Positions 7,346 to 16,624 of a stretch of 64,000 nt of DNA are shown one piece after another (within the stretch, counting starts at the first letter, position 1; each line of letters opens with the position of its first letter). The notes beneath the pieces were generated by a model, which saw nothing but the letters and a program-made list of their open reading frames with translations, was not told where the DNA came from and did not search any database. The position numbers and the translations under genes were made by a program. The stretch is from Bacillus mycoides (GTDB lineage: Bacteria; Bacillota; Bacilli; Bacillales; Bacillaceae_G), in assembly GCF_001757995.1 (NCBI RefSeq), contig NZ_LXLV01000009.1:124001-188000 (forward strand). Direction: 5' to 3'.

Positions 7346-7391
7346 ATAAGGGATATAGCCTCTTGCGATAGAGGTTTTTCATTTGTTATTA

Positions 7392-7412
7392 TTAGACTGA
7401 ATGGTCGGTTTA
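7392..7412 (+). promoter_or_regulatory. TetR-type operator upstream of the tetR-like gene
   Basis: The imperfect palindrome GACTGAATGGTCGGT lies 18 bases before the regulator's ATG. The same 21-base block, with one base changed, lies just before the MFS gene, which implies control of both genes by the TetR protein. Confidence 0.7.
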
Positions 7413-7425
7413 GTGAGGTGTGAAT

Positions 7426-8007
7426 ATGAGAAGAAGTGCAGAAGAGATAAAGAAAGAAATTGCATATAAAGCAGAAAGTTTGTTTTCACAAAAAGGTTAT
7501 GCAGCTACATCTATGGAAGATATTTGTGAAATTACTGGGCGAAGTAAAGGAAGTATTTATTATCACTTTAAAAGTAAAGAAGAATTATTTTTATTTGTAG
7601 TGAAACAGCATACGTATGATTGGCTTGAGAAATGGAATGAAAAAGAGAAGTTGTATGTTACTAATATTGAAAAATTATATGGTCTCGCAGAATATTATGT
7701 AGAGGACATACAGCAACCTATTTCTAGTGCAGTAGAAGAATTTTCTATGAGCCAAGTTGTAAGTAAAGAGATTTTAGATGAAATGTTAGCTCTAACTAGA
7801 GAATCGTATGTTATTTTTGAGAAATTAATTGAAACAGGCATAAAGTCTGGAGAGTTCCGTGAAGATAATACTCGCGATCTCATGTATATTGTGAATGGGT
7901 TATTATCAGGGCTTGGAGTACTTTACTATGAGTTAGATTATCAAGAGCTAAAACGAATTTATAAAAAGGCAATAGATGTATTGTTAAAAGGGATGGCAGC
8001 TGAATAA
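7426..8007 (+). CDS. TetR/AcrR family transcriptional regulator
   Basis: 193 residues. The N-terminal helix-turn-helix (residues 20-50: GYAATSMEDICEITGRSKGS then IYYHFKSKEELF) is the TetR_N signature. The C-terminal all-alpha domain is a ligand pocket of unknown specificity. GAGGTG before the ATG at 7426 supports that start over the GTG at 7420. It is followed by an MFS efflux gene. Matching operators in front of both genes indicate autorepression and ligand-induced efflux. Confidence 0.9.
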   Translation: MRRSAEEIKKEIAYKAESLFSQKGYAATSMEDICEITGRSKGSIYYHFKSKEELFLFVVKQHTYDWLEKWNEKEKLYVTNIEKLYGLAEYYVEDIQQPISSAVEEFSMSQVVSKEILDEMLALTRESYVIFEKLIETGIKSGEFREDNTRDLMYIVNGLLSGLGVLYYELDYQELKRIYKKAIDVLLKGMAAE

Positions 8008-8036
8008 TAAGTCAGTGGCTTTTCTTACAAAATAAA

Positions 8037-8057
8037 TTAGACTGAACGGTCGGTTTA
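8037..8057 (+). promoter_or_regulatory. TetR-type operator upstream of the MFS gene
   Basis: GACTGAACGGTCGGT in the same 21-base context as the site at 7392-7412, with a single T/C difference. It lies immediately before the AAGGAGG of the MFS gene. Confidence 0.72.
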
Positions 8058-8074
8058 AAAAAGGAGGAATGAAG

Positions 8075-9307
8075 ATGAAGGCTCTATTTAAAAACCGAGC
8101 ATTTATGCTCGTTATGGCATCTGATATTTTACAACAATTTGCAATTTGGATCAGAAATATGGCTCTTTTGTATTTTATTATGGAGCGAACGAATAATGAT
8201 CCGGTTTCAGTTTCTTTATTATCGGTTATGGAATATGCACCAATTTTTATTTTTTCATTCATTGGTGGTGCGTTAGCAGATCGCTGGAATCCGAAGAGAA
8301 CGATGGTTGCTGGAGATGTATTAAGCGTACTATCTATTATAGGAATTGTCTTGTTGCTAAAGCTTGATTATTGGCAGGCTATATTTTTTGCAACACTCGT
8401 TTCCGCAATTGTAGGTCAGTTTTCTCAGCCGTCATCTTCACGTATATTTAAGCGCTATGTAAAAGAAGAACAGGTAGCAAGTGCTATTGCATTTAACCAA
8501 ACATTACAGTCGTTATTTATGATTTTTGGACCAGTTGTAGGTTCAATTGTGTATACACAACTTGGCTTATTTACCTCACTATATAGCTTGATCATTTTAT
8601 TTTTGTTATCGGCTATTGTCCTTTCGTTTTTACCAAAATGGGTTGAACAAGAGCAGGCAGTGAGAGGGGTATTAAAAAATGATATAAAAGAAGGATGGAA
8701 ATACGTTCTTCACACGCGAAATTTACGTATGATTACAATTACTTTTACTATTATTGGTTTAGCAGTCGGATTAACGAACCCATTAGAAGTATTCCTTGTA
8801 ATTGAACGTTTAGGCATGGAAAAAGAAGCTGTTCAATATTTAGCAGCAGCGGATGGAATAGGTATGTTAATCGGTGGTATTGTTGCTGCTGTTTTCGCTT
8901 CAAAAGTAAATCCGAAAAAGATGTTTGTATTTGGTATGAGTATATTAGCAATCTCATTTTTAGTTGAAGGGTTGTCTACATCATTTTGGGTTACTAGTTT
9001 GATGCGATTTGGAACAGGTATTTGTTTAGCCTGTGTCAATATCGTTGTCGGTACGCTTATGATTCAACTTGTACCAGAAAATATGATTGGAAGGGTAAAT
9101 GGGACAATTTTACCACTGTTTATGGGTGCAATGCTAATTGGAACTTCACTAGCTGGAGGATTGAAGGAAATGACGTCACTAGTTATTGTGTTTTGTATAG
9201 CGATGTCACTTATTTTATTAGCAATAGGTCCGGTTTTACGTATGAAAATAAAGAAAGAAGATGTTGTTAATCGAGAGGAAATGACGAATTCATTGGTTTC
9301 GAAATAG
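8075..9307 (+). CDS. MFS multidrug-type efflux transporter
   Basis: 410 residues, about twelve hydrophobic segments. The MFS loop 2-3 signature is GGALADRWNPKRTM (about residues 60-75). The family is the MFS_3/enterobactin-exporter type (FKNRAFMLVMASDILQQFAIW at the N terminus). AAGGAGG is 7 bases before ATG 8075 and too close to ATG 8069, so the shorter start is chosen. It is paired with the upstream TetR regulator and its operator. The substrate is unknown; macrolides or other drugs are plausible. Confidence 0.85.
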   Translation: MKALFKNRAFMLVMASDILQQFAIWIRNMALLYFIMERTNNDPVSVSLLSVMEYAPIFIFSFIGGALADRWNPKRTMVAGDVLSVLSIIGIVLLLKLDYWQAIFFATLVSAIVGQFSQPSSSRIFKRYVKEEQVASAIAFNQTLQSLFMIFGPVVGSIVYTQLGLFTSLYSLIILFLLSAIVLSFLPKWVEQEQAVRGVLKNDIKEGWKYVLHTRNLRMITITFTIIGLAVGLTNPLEVFLVIERLGMEKEAVQYLAAADGIGMLIGGIVAAVFASKVNPKKMFVFGMSILAISFLVEGLSTSFWVTSLMRFGTGICLACVNIVVGTLMIQLVPENMIGRVNGTILPLFMGAMLIGTSLAGGLKEMTSLVIVFCIAMSLILLAIGPVLRMKIKKEDVVNREEMTNSLVSK

Positions 9308-9313
9308 CTATTG

Positions 9314-9342
9314 TAAGGGGGCAGAACTGCTCCCTTTTTCTA
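9314..9342 (+). terminator. Weak terminator after the MFS gene
   Basis: GGGGGCAG, loop AACT, GCTCCC and TTTTT form a short imperfect stem. Confidence 0.55.
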
Positions 9343-9419
9343 TGGCAATCTTTTGACAATGAAATGTACCAACTATATACTGATGTTGTAAAAATAATTT
9401 TACAGGTTAGGAGAAAGAT

Positions 9420-9614
9420 GTGAAAAATCAAATCTATGAATTACGCACTGAAAATAATATTTCACAAGGTGCATTAGCTGATAAGTGTAACGTATCAAGA
9501 CAGACGATAAATGCAATTGAAAATAATAAGTATGATCCAAGTTTAGCACTAGCATTCCGGTTAGCAGAAGTATTAGGAACAACTGTCGATAAATTATTTT
9601 TGTACAAGCTGTAG
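9420..9614 (+). CDS. Small Xre-family HTH regulator
   Basis: 64 residues, almost entirely one Cro/C1-type helix-turn-helix: LRTENNISQGALADKCNVSR, then QTINAIENNKYDPSLALAFR. The start is GTG, because the overlapping ATG at 9418 runs straight into TGA. AGGAGAAAG lies upstream. This YgzD/YozG-like class acts as small DNA-binding proteins, often next to membrane proteins. Target unknown. It is monocistronic and convergent with the following transporter. Confidence 0.85.
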   Translation: MKNQIYELRTENNISQGALADKCNVSRQTINAIENNKYDPSLALAFRLAEVLGTTVDKLFLYKL

Positions 9615-9650
9615 AGTCTTTAATTGTAAGACGTTATCGCTAAAAATAAG

Positions 9651-9687
9651 AAAAAGATCCTCTTCTCGTTTGAAGAGGATCTTTTTC
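9651..9687. terminator. Bidirectional terminator
   Basis: AAAAAGATCCTCTTC, loop TCGTTT, GAAGAGGATCTTTTT, between the convergent xre-like and MFS genes. Confidence 0.88.
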
Positions 9688-10971
9688 CTATATTGTTTTA
9701 GTTTTCGGATTAGGTGGTGTAACGGACGTATCATTTTCGGGTACTCTAGTTAATAAGAATCCACCGATAATAAATAAGACAATAATACTAAGGACACCAG
9801 CGTTTGTTTTTCCTGTTAATTGTGTTGTGACACCCACTAATACTGGACCCATAATTGCCGCGAATTTACCAAAGATATTATAAAATCCGAAGAATTCATT
9901 TGCAGATTCTTTCGGTACTAGTTTTGCGAAATATGAACGGCTAAGTGCTTGAATACCGCCTTGAGAAGTGGCAACTAACATTGCTAAAATCCAGAAATCA
10001 AACGTCGTTTTTAAGAAATAAGCATATGTGCAAATAATGATATAAATAATAATACCGACATATAGCATTTTTTTACCGGTAAATGTTTCCGATAGTTTTC
10101 CATATAATAAAGCGAATGGACAAGCGACAATTTGTGTTACAAATAAGATGATTAATAGATTGGTTGCACTAATACCGAGATCTGTTCCATAAGCGGTAGA
10201 CATAGTAATAATTGTATCTACCCCGTCAATGTAGAAAAAGTAAGCTATTAGGAACATAAATACAGTTTTATATTCTTTAATATTTTTAAAAGTATTAGCA
10301 AGGCGCTTGAAGCTCATTGCAATTGGTCTTGGATGACGTTCAATATAGTGTGTTTGCTCTACATTTTTTAGCATTGGTATCGTAAATAGTCCCCACCAAA
10401 GAGCTGTTATTGCAAAGGAAATTTGACTAGCAATTCCGACCGATAAGGGGATAGTTCCTTTTTGAGCAAGAATAATAAGAGCAATACAACCGATAAAAGG
10501 AATTGTGCTCCCAATATAACCTAATGCAAAGCCTCTTGTAGAAATTCGGTCCATTCTATCTCCAGAGGTAACATCTACTAAAAATGCATCATAAAAAATA
10601 TTTGCTCCAGCAAAGCCAACTAATGCGAGCATATAGCATCCTAGTAATAAGTACCACTGTGATGTTGGAACAACTGCTAGCATACTTGTAAATACGATAC
10701 CGAGTCCAAAGAAGAATGTGAAAAATCGTTTTTTAAATCCTTTATAATCAGCAACTGTGCCGAGAATAGGAGCGAGTATAGAAATTAAAAGTGTAGCGAA
10801 CGAGTTTGCATATCCCCAATAGGCTGTTGAAGTTGCACCAGATAGTCCAGCTTCTTTTGCTGCTGCTTTAAAGTAAATTGGAAATAATGCAGTTGTAATG
10901 ACGAGCGAATATACCGAGTTAGCCCAATCATATAATATCCAGCTTTTTTCTTGTCTGGACATTTTTTTCAT
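9688..10971 (-). CDS. UMF1/Atg22-type MFS transporter (YxiO-like)
   Basis: 427 residues and about twelve membrane segments. The N terminus (RQEKSWILYDWANSVYSLVI) is the hallmark of the UMF1 family (vacuole effluxer Atg22-like), matching B. subtilis YxiO in length. Other family segments are FATLLISILAPILGTVADYKG and the QGGIQALSRSYFAKLVP region. The substrate is unknown; amino acids are exported by the fungal relatives. AAGGGGG precedes the start. It is a single-gene unit. Confidence 0.85.
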   Translation of the reverse strand: MKKMSRQEKSWILYDWANSVYSLVITTALFPIYFKAAAKEAGLSGATSTAYWGYANSFATLLISILAPILGTVADYKGFKKRFFTFFFGLGIVFTSMLAVVPTSQWYLLLGCYMLALVGFAGANIFYDAFLVDVTSGDRMDRISTRGFALGYIGSTIPFIGCIALIILAQKGTIPLSVGIASQISFAITALWWGLFTIPMLKNVEQTHYIERHPRPIAMSFKRLANTFKNIKEYKTVFMFLIAYFFYIDGVDTIITMSTAYGTDLGISATNLLIILFVTQIVACPFALLYGKLSETFTGKKMLYVGIIIYIIICTYAYFLKTTFDFWILAMLVATSQGGIQALSRSYFAKLVPKESANEFFGFYNIFGKFAAIMGPVLVGVTTQLTGKTNAGVLSIIVLFIIGGFLLTRVPENDTSVTPPNPKTKTI

Positions 10972-11079
10972 ATAATGTTCCCCCTTAAATTTGTTCTACT
11001 AACAGTGTACAAAAATAAAAATTATAAAAAGAGAAACAGTGATGATTTTTACATAACTTTTACATATATACACAGTTCT

Positions 11080-12393
11080 TTACAATTGAAGTAAATCCTC
11101 TACAATTGCTCCGTCTGTTTCAACTAAGTGCAAACCGAGTAATCTAGCAATAGTCGGGCCTTCATCAATAAGTCTCATATACGGGATTGTAACGCCACTT
11201 TTTATGCCTTTCCCAGCAGCCATAAAAATTGTTTCATAGTTAGGTTTTGTTGGAGAATATCCGTGTGTTCCAAATGTATATTTCTTACTAGAAGTAACAT
11301 CTTTTTTAGTAATTTCTTTTATGAAATTACCAGTATAATTTTCAGTGAAATAATACCCTTCTTGTGCTTCCAACATAAATAAACAATTACCATCTGCACC
11401 GCATTCTTTCGCCGCTTCATCATGAAGTATAAATTCAATGCCATTTTGTTTCTTTTGAAGCAGTTCTTCAAGGAGTAGTTGTACTTCCCGAATGGTATCC
11501 GTATCGTTTTTGTCTTTCGCATATACATAGGCAGAACCGTCGCAACTTTGACAATAGGCTTTCCAGTCTACTAATTTTCCTTTTTTATTTAGAGAGATAA
11601 GCCCTTTTTGATGGAATAGCACATTTAATTGAATTGATTTATTTTCACTTAAAGCGCTATGATCGCCAAGTGCAATAATCGTACTTTCTTCGTATATCCC
11701 GCTTTCTTTTAATGCATGAATAATTTTTCCTAGACGTTCGTCGTGTCTATGGATTGCAGCTACTGTTTCCTCGGACTCGAAGCCATGGTAATGTCTTTGA
11801 GTATCTAAATCAGTAAAATGTACAAACATAACATTAGGCTTTTTCGTATGGATTGTATGTACGGCAGAAGCAAGGACGAAATCATCAAGCTCAGGCTGTG
11901 ATAATCCATTTCGTATATGGCCGAAACGACGATTTAAATCTAATTGATATAGCGGGCTACCGCTAAATAATGAAACTAAACTTTGATTTTGCCACGGTCT
12001 ATTTGGAAAAATTTCTGGTAAATTGTAATCGATATTTGCTCTTCCAGTAACAGGCCATAGAAGGGCTGCTGTCGTTAAATTTGCTTTGCGTGCTTCATCA
12101 TATAAAGTTGTTCCTTTAATGGACTTTCGATACCAATGCCAATCTGGTGACTCACGTCCTGGTTGAAGTAATGTATTGCTGACAACGCCATGTTTATTAG
12201 GATAATTACCGGTTACGATTGTTGAGTGGCTTGGATATGTTACTGAAGGATAAATTGGCTCCACTTTTTTCGCAATCGAGCCCTTTTTTATTAAAGTTTG
12301 GAAATTAGGTAGTTTTTGTAATATAGGAAAATCTAAAGCTGATAAGCAGTCGAAAGATAAAATAATGACGTGATTTGTTAATGCTTTATCCAT
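11080..12393 (-). CDS. Alkaline phosphatase superfamily phosphodiesterase/nucleotide pyrophosphatase
   Basis: 437 residues, no signal peptide. Metal-binding and nucleophile motifs of the type I phosphodiesterase family are in order: SFDCLSALD (residue ~14), YPSVTYPSHSTIVTGNYP with the Thr/Ser nucleophile (~50), HFTDLDTQRHYHG (~197), ALGDHSALSE (~242) and FGTHGYSP (~373). It probably hydrolyses a phosphodiester or nucleotide in the cytoplasm. CAGGAGGG precedes the ATG. The substrate cannot be inferred from the neighbours. Confidence 0.85.
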   Translation of the reverse strand: MDKALTNHVIILSFDCLSALDFPILQKLPNFQTLIKKGSIAKKVEPIYPSVTYPSHSTIVTGNYPNKHGVVSNTLLQPGRESPDWHWYRKSIKGTTLYDEARKANLTTAALLWPVTGRANIDYNLPEIFPNRPWQNQSLVSLFSGSPLYQLDLNRRFGHIRNGLSQPELDDFVLASAVHTIHTKKPNVMFVHFTDLDTQRHYHGFESEETVAAIHRHDERLGKIIHALKESGIYEESTIIALGDHSALSENKSIQLNVLFHQKGLISLNKKGKLVDWKAYCQSCDGSAYVYAKDKNDTDTIREVQLLLEELLQKKQNGIEFILHDEAAKECGADGNCLFMLEAQEGYYFTENYTGNFIKEITKKDVTSSKKYTFGTHGYSPTKPNYETIFMAAGKGIKSGVTIPYMRLIDEGPTIARLLGLHLVETDGAIVEDLLQL

Positions 12394-12530
12394 AAAATTT
12401 CCCTCCTGATTATATAAAACCTATTCTTATATATTACTATTAATACCTGGTGATAAAAATTTATTATTTATTTTCAGAAAAATTAAACATATAATTAAGT
12501 ATAAGGGAATGAATGGAAGGAGGGAATACT

Positions 12531-12824
12531 ATGGATTGGCTAGATGGATTTGGTATCTTTTACATCATTGGCGGAATCACGATTATCCTCGTATTCGCTA
12601 TTTCGTACTTACTAAAGAAACGGTTTCCAGACAAACAGTTCGATATTATATTTGCACTTAGTTTAATACTTCTTTGTTTAGCATCCTTTCCTATTACAAT
12701 GATGGTTATTGGTGGATGGGAAGGAATGGGATATGGATTTATTGGTTTCTTCGTTCTACTAGGTACACTTATCGGTATGATTGCACATCAACTTGTTAAA
12801 ATCTCTCGAAAAAGCTACGTATAA
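12531..12824 (+). CDS. Small membrane protein, three predicted helices
   Basis: 97 residues (MDWLDGFGIFYIIGGITIIL onward) with three hydrophobic segments and a cytoplasmic basic end (KISRKSYV). AAGGAGGG precedes ATG 12531. It resembles YesK/YesJ-type Bacillus membrane proteins of unknown function, but I do not recognise it firmly. It is divergent from the phosphodiesterase gene and upstream of the T-box leader. Confidence 0.7.
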   Translation: MDWLDGFGIFYIIGGITIILVFAISYLLKKRFPDKQFDIIFALSLILLCLASFPITMMVIGGWEGMGYGFIGFFVLLGTLIGMIAHQLVKISRKSYV

Positions 12825-12929
12825 AACTGCAAAAAATGAAAAGAATATATAATAATGAGAAAATTAGCTATTGTTTTAAAAAAGAATTTGTATTATGATA
12901 ATCAACAAATTTATTTCGTTATAACGATG

Positions 12930-13150
12930 AAAAAGGACTAGTACATGTTCAACCTTTTAAGCAGAGAGAGAATCCGCCAGGCTGAGAGATTCTTAAAAAG
13001 GCGATATGGAACCTACCTTTGAGTTCTGCATATGCAGCGGGAAATTCCCGTTATCAAAAAGAGAGCATACTCAATTTTTTTGTGTATGAATCAGGGTGGT
13101 AACGCCGGCAAAGCTCGGTCCCTATTTGGGGACACGGGCTTTTTTGTATT
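12930..13150 (+). promoter_or_regulatory. T-box leader (tRNA-Pro sensing) of proS
   Basis: The T-box sequence AGGGTGGTAACGCCGG (13093 onward) is followed by the terminator AGCTCGGTCCC/GGGGACACGGGCT with TTTTTT. Stem I lies around 12960-13030. In GGAACCTACCTTTGAGTTC, a CCT triplet in the bulge is the likely specifier for proline. Uncharged tRNA-Pro would stabilise the antiterminator and allow proS transcription. Confidence 0.92.
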
Positions 13151-13172
13151 TTCTAAAGGAGGAAGAAGGACT

Positions 13173-14603
13173 ATGGCAAAAGAACAGGTACAAGCTATTA
13201 CGAAGATGGAAGAGGACTTTGCTCAGTGGTATACCGATATTGTAAAAAAAGCGGAGCTTGTTGATTATTCAAGTGTGAAAGGTTGTATGATTCTAAGACC
13301 ATACGGTTATGCATTGTGGGAAAATATGCAGAAAGTAATGGATGAAAAACTAAAAGAATCTGGTCATGAAAATGTGTATATGCCAATGTTTATTCCGGAG
13401 AGTTTATTGCAAAAAGAGAAGGATCATGTGGAAGGATTTGCTCCGGAAGTAGCATGGGTTACTCATGGCGGGGATGAGAAATTGGCGGAACGACTTTGTG
13501 TACGCCCTACATCTGAAACTTTATTTTGTGAGCATTTCTCAAAAATTGTTCAATCATATAATGATTTACCAAAGTTATATAATCAGTGGTGTTCAGTAGT
13601 TCGTTGGGAGAAGACGACGAGACCATTCCTTCGTACAACTGAATTTTTATGGCAAGAAGGTCATACGATTCATGAAACGGCAGAAGAATCTCAAATTGAA
13701 ACATTAAATATTTTAAATCTATATGCTGCTTTTTGTGAAGAGTATTTGGCAATTCCGGTTATTAAAGGGCAAAAAACAGAAAAAGAAAAGTTTGCAGGAG
13801 CGAAGGCAACTTATACGATTGAAAGTTTAATGCATGATGGAAGAGCACTTCAAACAGGAACATCTCATAACTTTGGAACGAACTTCTCAGAAGCATTTGA
13901 TATTAAGTTTTTAGATCGTAATGGTAAATGGCAATACGTACACCAAACATCTTGGGGTGTATCAACAAGAATGATAGGTGGACTTATTATGGTTCATAGT
14001 GATAATAACGGACTTGTAATGCCACCGAAAGTTGCACCATTACAAGTTGTTATCGTGCCTATTGCACAGCATAAAGAAGGCGTTTTAGAAAAAGCAACAG
14101 AGCTACAAGGGCGTATTCAAAAGGTTGCGCGTGTAAAAATAGATGCTAGCAATAAAACACCTGGATGGAAATTTAATGAGTATGAAATGAAGGGTGTTCC
14201 AATTAGATTGGAAGTTGGTCCAAAGGATATTGAAAAGAACCAAGTAGTACTTGTAAGGCGGGATACGAAAGAAAAAGAGTTTATATCAATGGATCAATTA
14301 GAAGAACGTATTCTGTCATTACTTGAGGAGATTCATCATTCTTTATTTAATAAGGCAAAAGTATTTCGAGATGAGAGTACTTATAGTGTGACGAATTTCG
14401 AAGAGATGAAAAAAGTAGCTGATGAAAAGCAAGGCTTTATTAAGGCAATGTGGTGCGGAGAACTAGCTTGTGAAGAAAAACTAAAAGAAGAAGTTGGAGT
14501 ATCTTCACGTTGTATTCCGTTCGAACAAGAAAATGTAGCTGACGAATGTATTTGCTGTAGTAAAGAAGCGAAGCACATGGTGTACTGGGGAAAAGCGTAT
14601 TAA
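13173..14603 (+). CDS. proS: Prolyl-tRNA synthetase, archaeal/eukaryotic type
   Basis: 476 residues, class II synthetase. Motif 2 is around [20 protein letters not shown] and the catalytic loop is HTIHETAEE. The core [14 protein letters not shown] and the C-terminal zinc-like domain ending [15 protein letters not shown] are typical of the ProS type without the bacterial editing insertion (~200 residues shorter than bacterial ProRS). The start at 13173 follows GGAGGAAG; the long open frame upstream is T-box leader. B. cereus group genomes usually carry a second, bacterial-type ProS elsewhere; that cannot be checked here. Confidence 0.93.
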   Translation: MAKEQVQAITKMEEDFAQWYTDIVKKAELVDYSSVKGCMILRPYGYALWENMQKVMDEKLKESGHENVYMPMFIPESLLQKEKDHVEGFAPEVAWVTHGGDEKLAERLCVRPTSETLFCEHFSKIVQSYNDLPKLYNQWCSVVRWEKTTRPFLRTTEFLWQEGHTIHETAEESQIETLNILNLYAAFCEEYLAIPVIKGQKTEKEKFAGAKATYTIESLMHDGRALQTGTSHNFGTNFSEAFDIKFLDRNGKWQYVHQTSWGVSTRMIGGLIMVHSDNNGLVMPPKVAPLQVVIVPIAQHKEGVLEKATELQGRIQKVARVKIDASNKTPGWKFNEYEMKGVPIRLEVGPKDIEKNQVVLVRRDTKEKEFISMDQLEERILSLLEEIHHSLFNKAKVFRDESTYSVTNFEEMKKVADEKQGFIKAMWCGELACEEKLKEEVGVSSRCIPFEQENVADECICCSKEAKHMVYWGKAY

Positions 14604-14623
14604 TATTCTTTCTTATAGATGAT

Positions 14624-14672
14624 AAAAAGGACCGTGGATTGAATAATAAATTTCAATCCAAAGTCCTTTTTA
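14624..14672. terminator. Bidirectional terminator between proS and the surface protein gene
   Basis: AAAAAGGAC/GTCCTTTTT flanks TGGATTGAA/TTCAATCCA with an A/T-rich loop. Confidence 0.82.
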
Positions 14673-14725
14673 TTTTAGTTTTATAATTTGTATCATATAT
14701 TTTTTAGATGGAAGGATGTTGTTTT

Positions 14726-15538
14726 TTATTTTGCGTTTTTGCGACGAATAAACAGTAACATACCAATTAGGAATGTCGAAATCCCCATTAAAATTGATGC
14801 AGGATAATGCGTTGCAGTATTAGGTAACTTATCGCCTTGTTTTACTGAATTATCTTTTGCTTTGCCATTTTGAGAGCCATTGCCACCTTGAGAACTGCTG
14901 TCGCCTTTAACACGATTGCCTCCCTGAGAGCCATTGCCACCTTGAGAACTGCTGTCGCCTTTAACGCGGTTGCCTCCCTGAGAGCCATTGCCACCAGAGC
15001 CGTTGCCGCCAGAACCATTGCCGCCAGAACCACTGCCACCAGAACCACTGCCACCAGAACCACTGCCACCAGAACCGTTGCCACCAGAACCATTGCCACC
15101 AGAACCGTTGCCGCCAGAACCATTGCCACCAGAGCCATTGCCACCAGAACCGTTGCCGCCAGAACCGTTGTCACCAGAACCGTTGCCATCAGAACCACTG
15201 CCGCCAGAACCACTGCCACCAGAGCCGTTGCCACCAGAACCACTGCCACCAGAACCGTTGCCGTCAGAACCACTGCCGCCAGAACCCTTGCCACCAGAAC
15301 CGCTGCCACCAGAACCGTTGCCACCAGAACCGTTGCCGTCAGAACCACTATCGTCCTGAGAACCATTGTTTCCTGGAGGTTTATTATTATCTTTTGAATT
15401 ACCTTCTGCTAAATTATCGTTATTTTGTACAATAGCGTTTGTTATTGGATTGAAGTTTTCAGTTGCAGCATTACCAATATTTAAGCCGCTAAAAAAGGAT
15501 AAAGAAAGTGTAGATGCTAAAATGAATATTTTTGTCAT
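14726..15538 (-). CDS. Cell-wall-anchored repeat protein with LPNTA sorting signal
   Basis: 270 residues. A Sec signal peptide (MTKIFILASTLSLSFFSGLN, cleavage near GNAA) is followed by about 120 residues of GSGG(N/S/D) pentapeptides and two 18-residue GGNRVKGDSSSQGGNGSQ units. The C terminus is a sorting signal: LPNTA, a hydrophobic helix and the tail RRKNAK. LPNTA rather than LPxTG fits sortase C substrates such as BasH and BasI of B. anthracis, which are anchored during sporulation or predivisional growth. CAGGAGGAAAAC precedes ATG 15538; a longer frame to 15622 lacks a site. Repeat number is likely to vary between strains. Confidence 0.85.
   Translation of the reverse strand: MTKIFILASTLSLSFFSGLNIGNAATENFNPITNAIVQNNDNLAEGNSKDNNKPPGNNGSQDDSGSDGNGSGGNGSGGSGSGGKGSGGSGSDGNGSGGSGSGGNGSGGSGSGGSGSDGNGSGDNGSGGNGSGGNGSGGNGSGGNGSGGNGSGGNGSGGSGSGGSGSGGSGSGGNGSGGNGSGGNGSQGGNRVKGDSSSQGGNGSQGGNRVKGDSSSQGGNGSQNGKAKDNSVKQGDKLPNTATHYPASILMGISTFLIGMLLFIRRKNAK
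14870..14985 (-). repeat. Two-copy 54-bp tandem duplication inside the surface protein gene
   Basis: Two nearly identical 54-bp units encode GGNRVKGDSSSQGGNGSQ. They differ by a few bases (ACACGATTG versus ACGCGGTTG). Confidence 0.85.
14986..15346 (-). repeat. 15-bp tandem repeat array (GSGGN coding)
   Basis: About 24 degenerate copies of CCACCAGAACCGTTG (plus-strand view) encode Gly-Ser-Gly-Gly-Asn/Ser/Asp on the minus strand. GC content is far above the surroundings. The array creates long meaningless frames on the other strand (PEPLPPEPL). Confidence 0.92.
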
Positions 15539-15745
15539 TGTTTTCCTCCTGAAGAAAAAATTATTGTTCCATCTAAAACACATCCCTTTGTAATATTTCA
15601 TAGGAAAAAGAGTTTTATGCAAAAAAAACTATATATAGAAAAAGGTGGTGTATTTCTAAAGGGAGAAAAGAGTTAATGTGAATTTCTTGCAAATAGTAGA
15701 GTGATGGAGAATTTACACTCATAACAGTAGAGGAAGTGGCAACGG

Positions 15746-16624
15746 ATGAAAGAATATATTGCATTTGATATTGGTGGTACGCAAATTAAATATGGAATTG
15801 TTTCAGAAATAGGGGTAGTACTAATGCATAAAAAGGTCCCAACAGAAATTCACTTAGGCGGGGAACAAATTGTTCAAAAGCTTATATATTTATCAAAAAA
15901 ATTAATGACTGAACATACTATTTTCGGAATTGGTATTAGTACAGCGGGAATTGTTGATATTAATAAAGGAGTTATAACGGGAGGTGTGGATCATATTCCG
16001 CATTATACTGATATTCCTATTGTTGAGAGATTACAAGAAATATTAAAAGTTCCTGTATCTATTGAAAATGATGTTAATTGTGCAGCCTTAGGCGAGAAAT
16101 GGAAAGGTACTGGGAGGGGAGAAAGCGATTTTATTATGCTTACGCTTGGAACGGGCATCGGTGGGGCAATTGTTATAAATGGGGAGTTATACCGTGGACA
16201 TTCGTTTGGTGCTGGGGAATGGGGGAATATGTTAATAGAAGGGAAAACTTTTGAGGAGGTTGCCTCAATTTCGGGATTAATTCATCTTGTACGAAGATAT
16301 AAGGGTGAAAAGGAGTGGGATGGTAAAACAATCTTCGAATTATATGATAAGGGTGATAGCTGTGTTACTCAAGCCGTGAAGATTTTCTTTAAACATTTGG
16401 CGATTGGAATTAGTAACCTTGCTTATATTTTTAATCCGAAAATGATTATTATTGGTGGGGGAATTACTGAAAGAGGAGATGATTTCTTAAATGAAGTGAA
16501 GGAAGAGATAGGAACATACTTAAATCAAGAGATTTATAGTAATTGTGAGATTAAACTTGCGCAAAGTGGCAATTGTGCAGGAATGATTGGTTCTATTTAC
16601 CACTTATTACATCAGTATAAATAA
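15746..16624 (+). CDS. ROK family sugar kinase
   Basis: 292 residues. The phosphate-binding motif AFDIGGTQIKYGIV opens the protein, IENDVNCAALGEKWKG carries the catalytic Asp, and LGTGIGGAIVINGELYRG is the second nucleotide motif. The zinc-binding CxCGxxGC motif of glucokinases and ROK repressors is absent; the corresponding region reads GAGEWGNMLIEG. It may therefore be a BglK-like or other zinc-free sugar kinase. No HTH domain, so an enzyme and not a repressor. Substrate unknown; no sugar transporter is adjacent. Confidence 0.87.
   Translation: MKEYIAFDIGGTQIKYGIVSEIGVVLMHKKVPTEIHLGGEQIVQKLIYLSKKLMTEHTIFGIGISTAGIVDINKGVITGGVDHIPHYTDIPIVERLQEILKVPVSIENDVNCAALGEKWKGTGRGESDFIMLTLGTGIGGAIVINGELYRGHSFGAGEWGNMLIEGKTFEEVASISGLIHLVRRYKGEKEWDGKTIFELYDKGDSCVTQAVKIFFKHLAIGISNLAYIFNPKMIIIGGGITERGDDFLNEVKEEIGTYLNQEIYSNCEIKLAQSGNCAGMIGSIYHLLHQYK

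Noticed and set aside
14842-15397. Long frames on both strands across the surface-protein repeat, including a run of PEPLPP units
   Set aside because: They are by-products of the 15-bp tandem array. None has a ribosome binding site, and the minus-strand frame with signal peptide and LPNTA signal explains the region.
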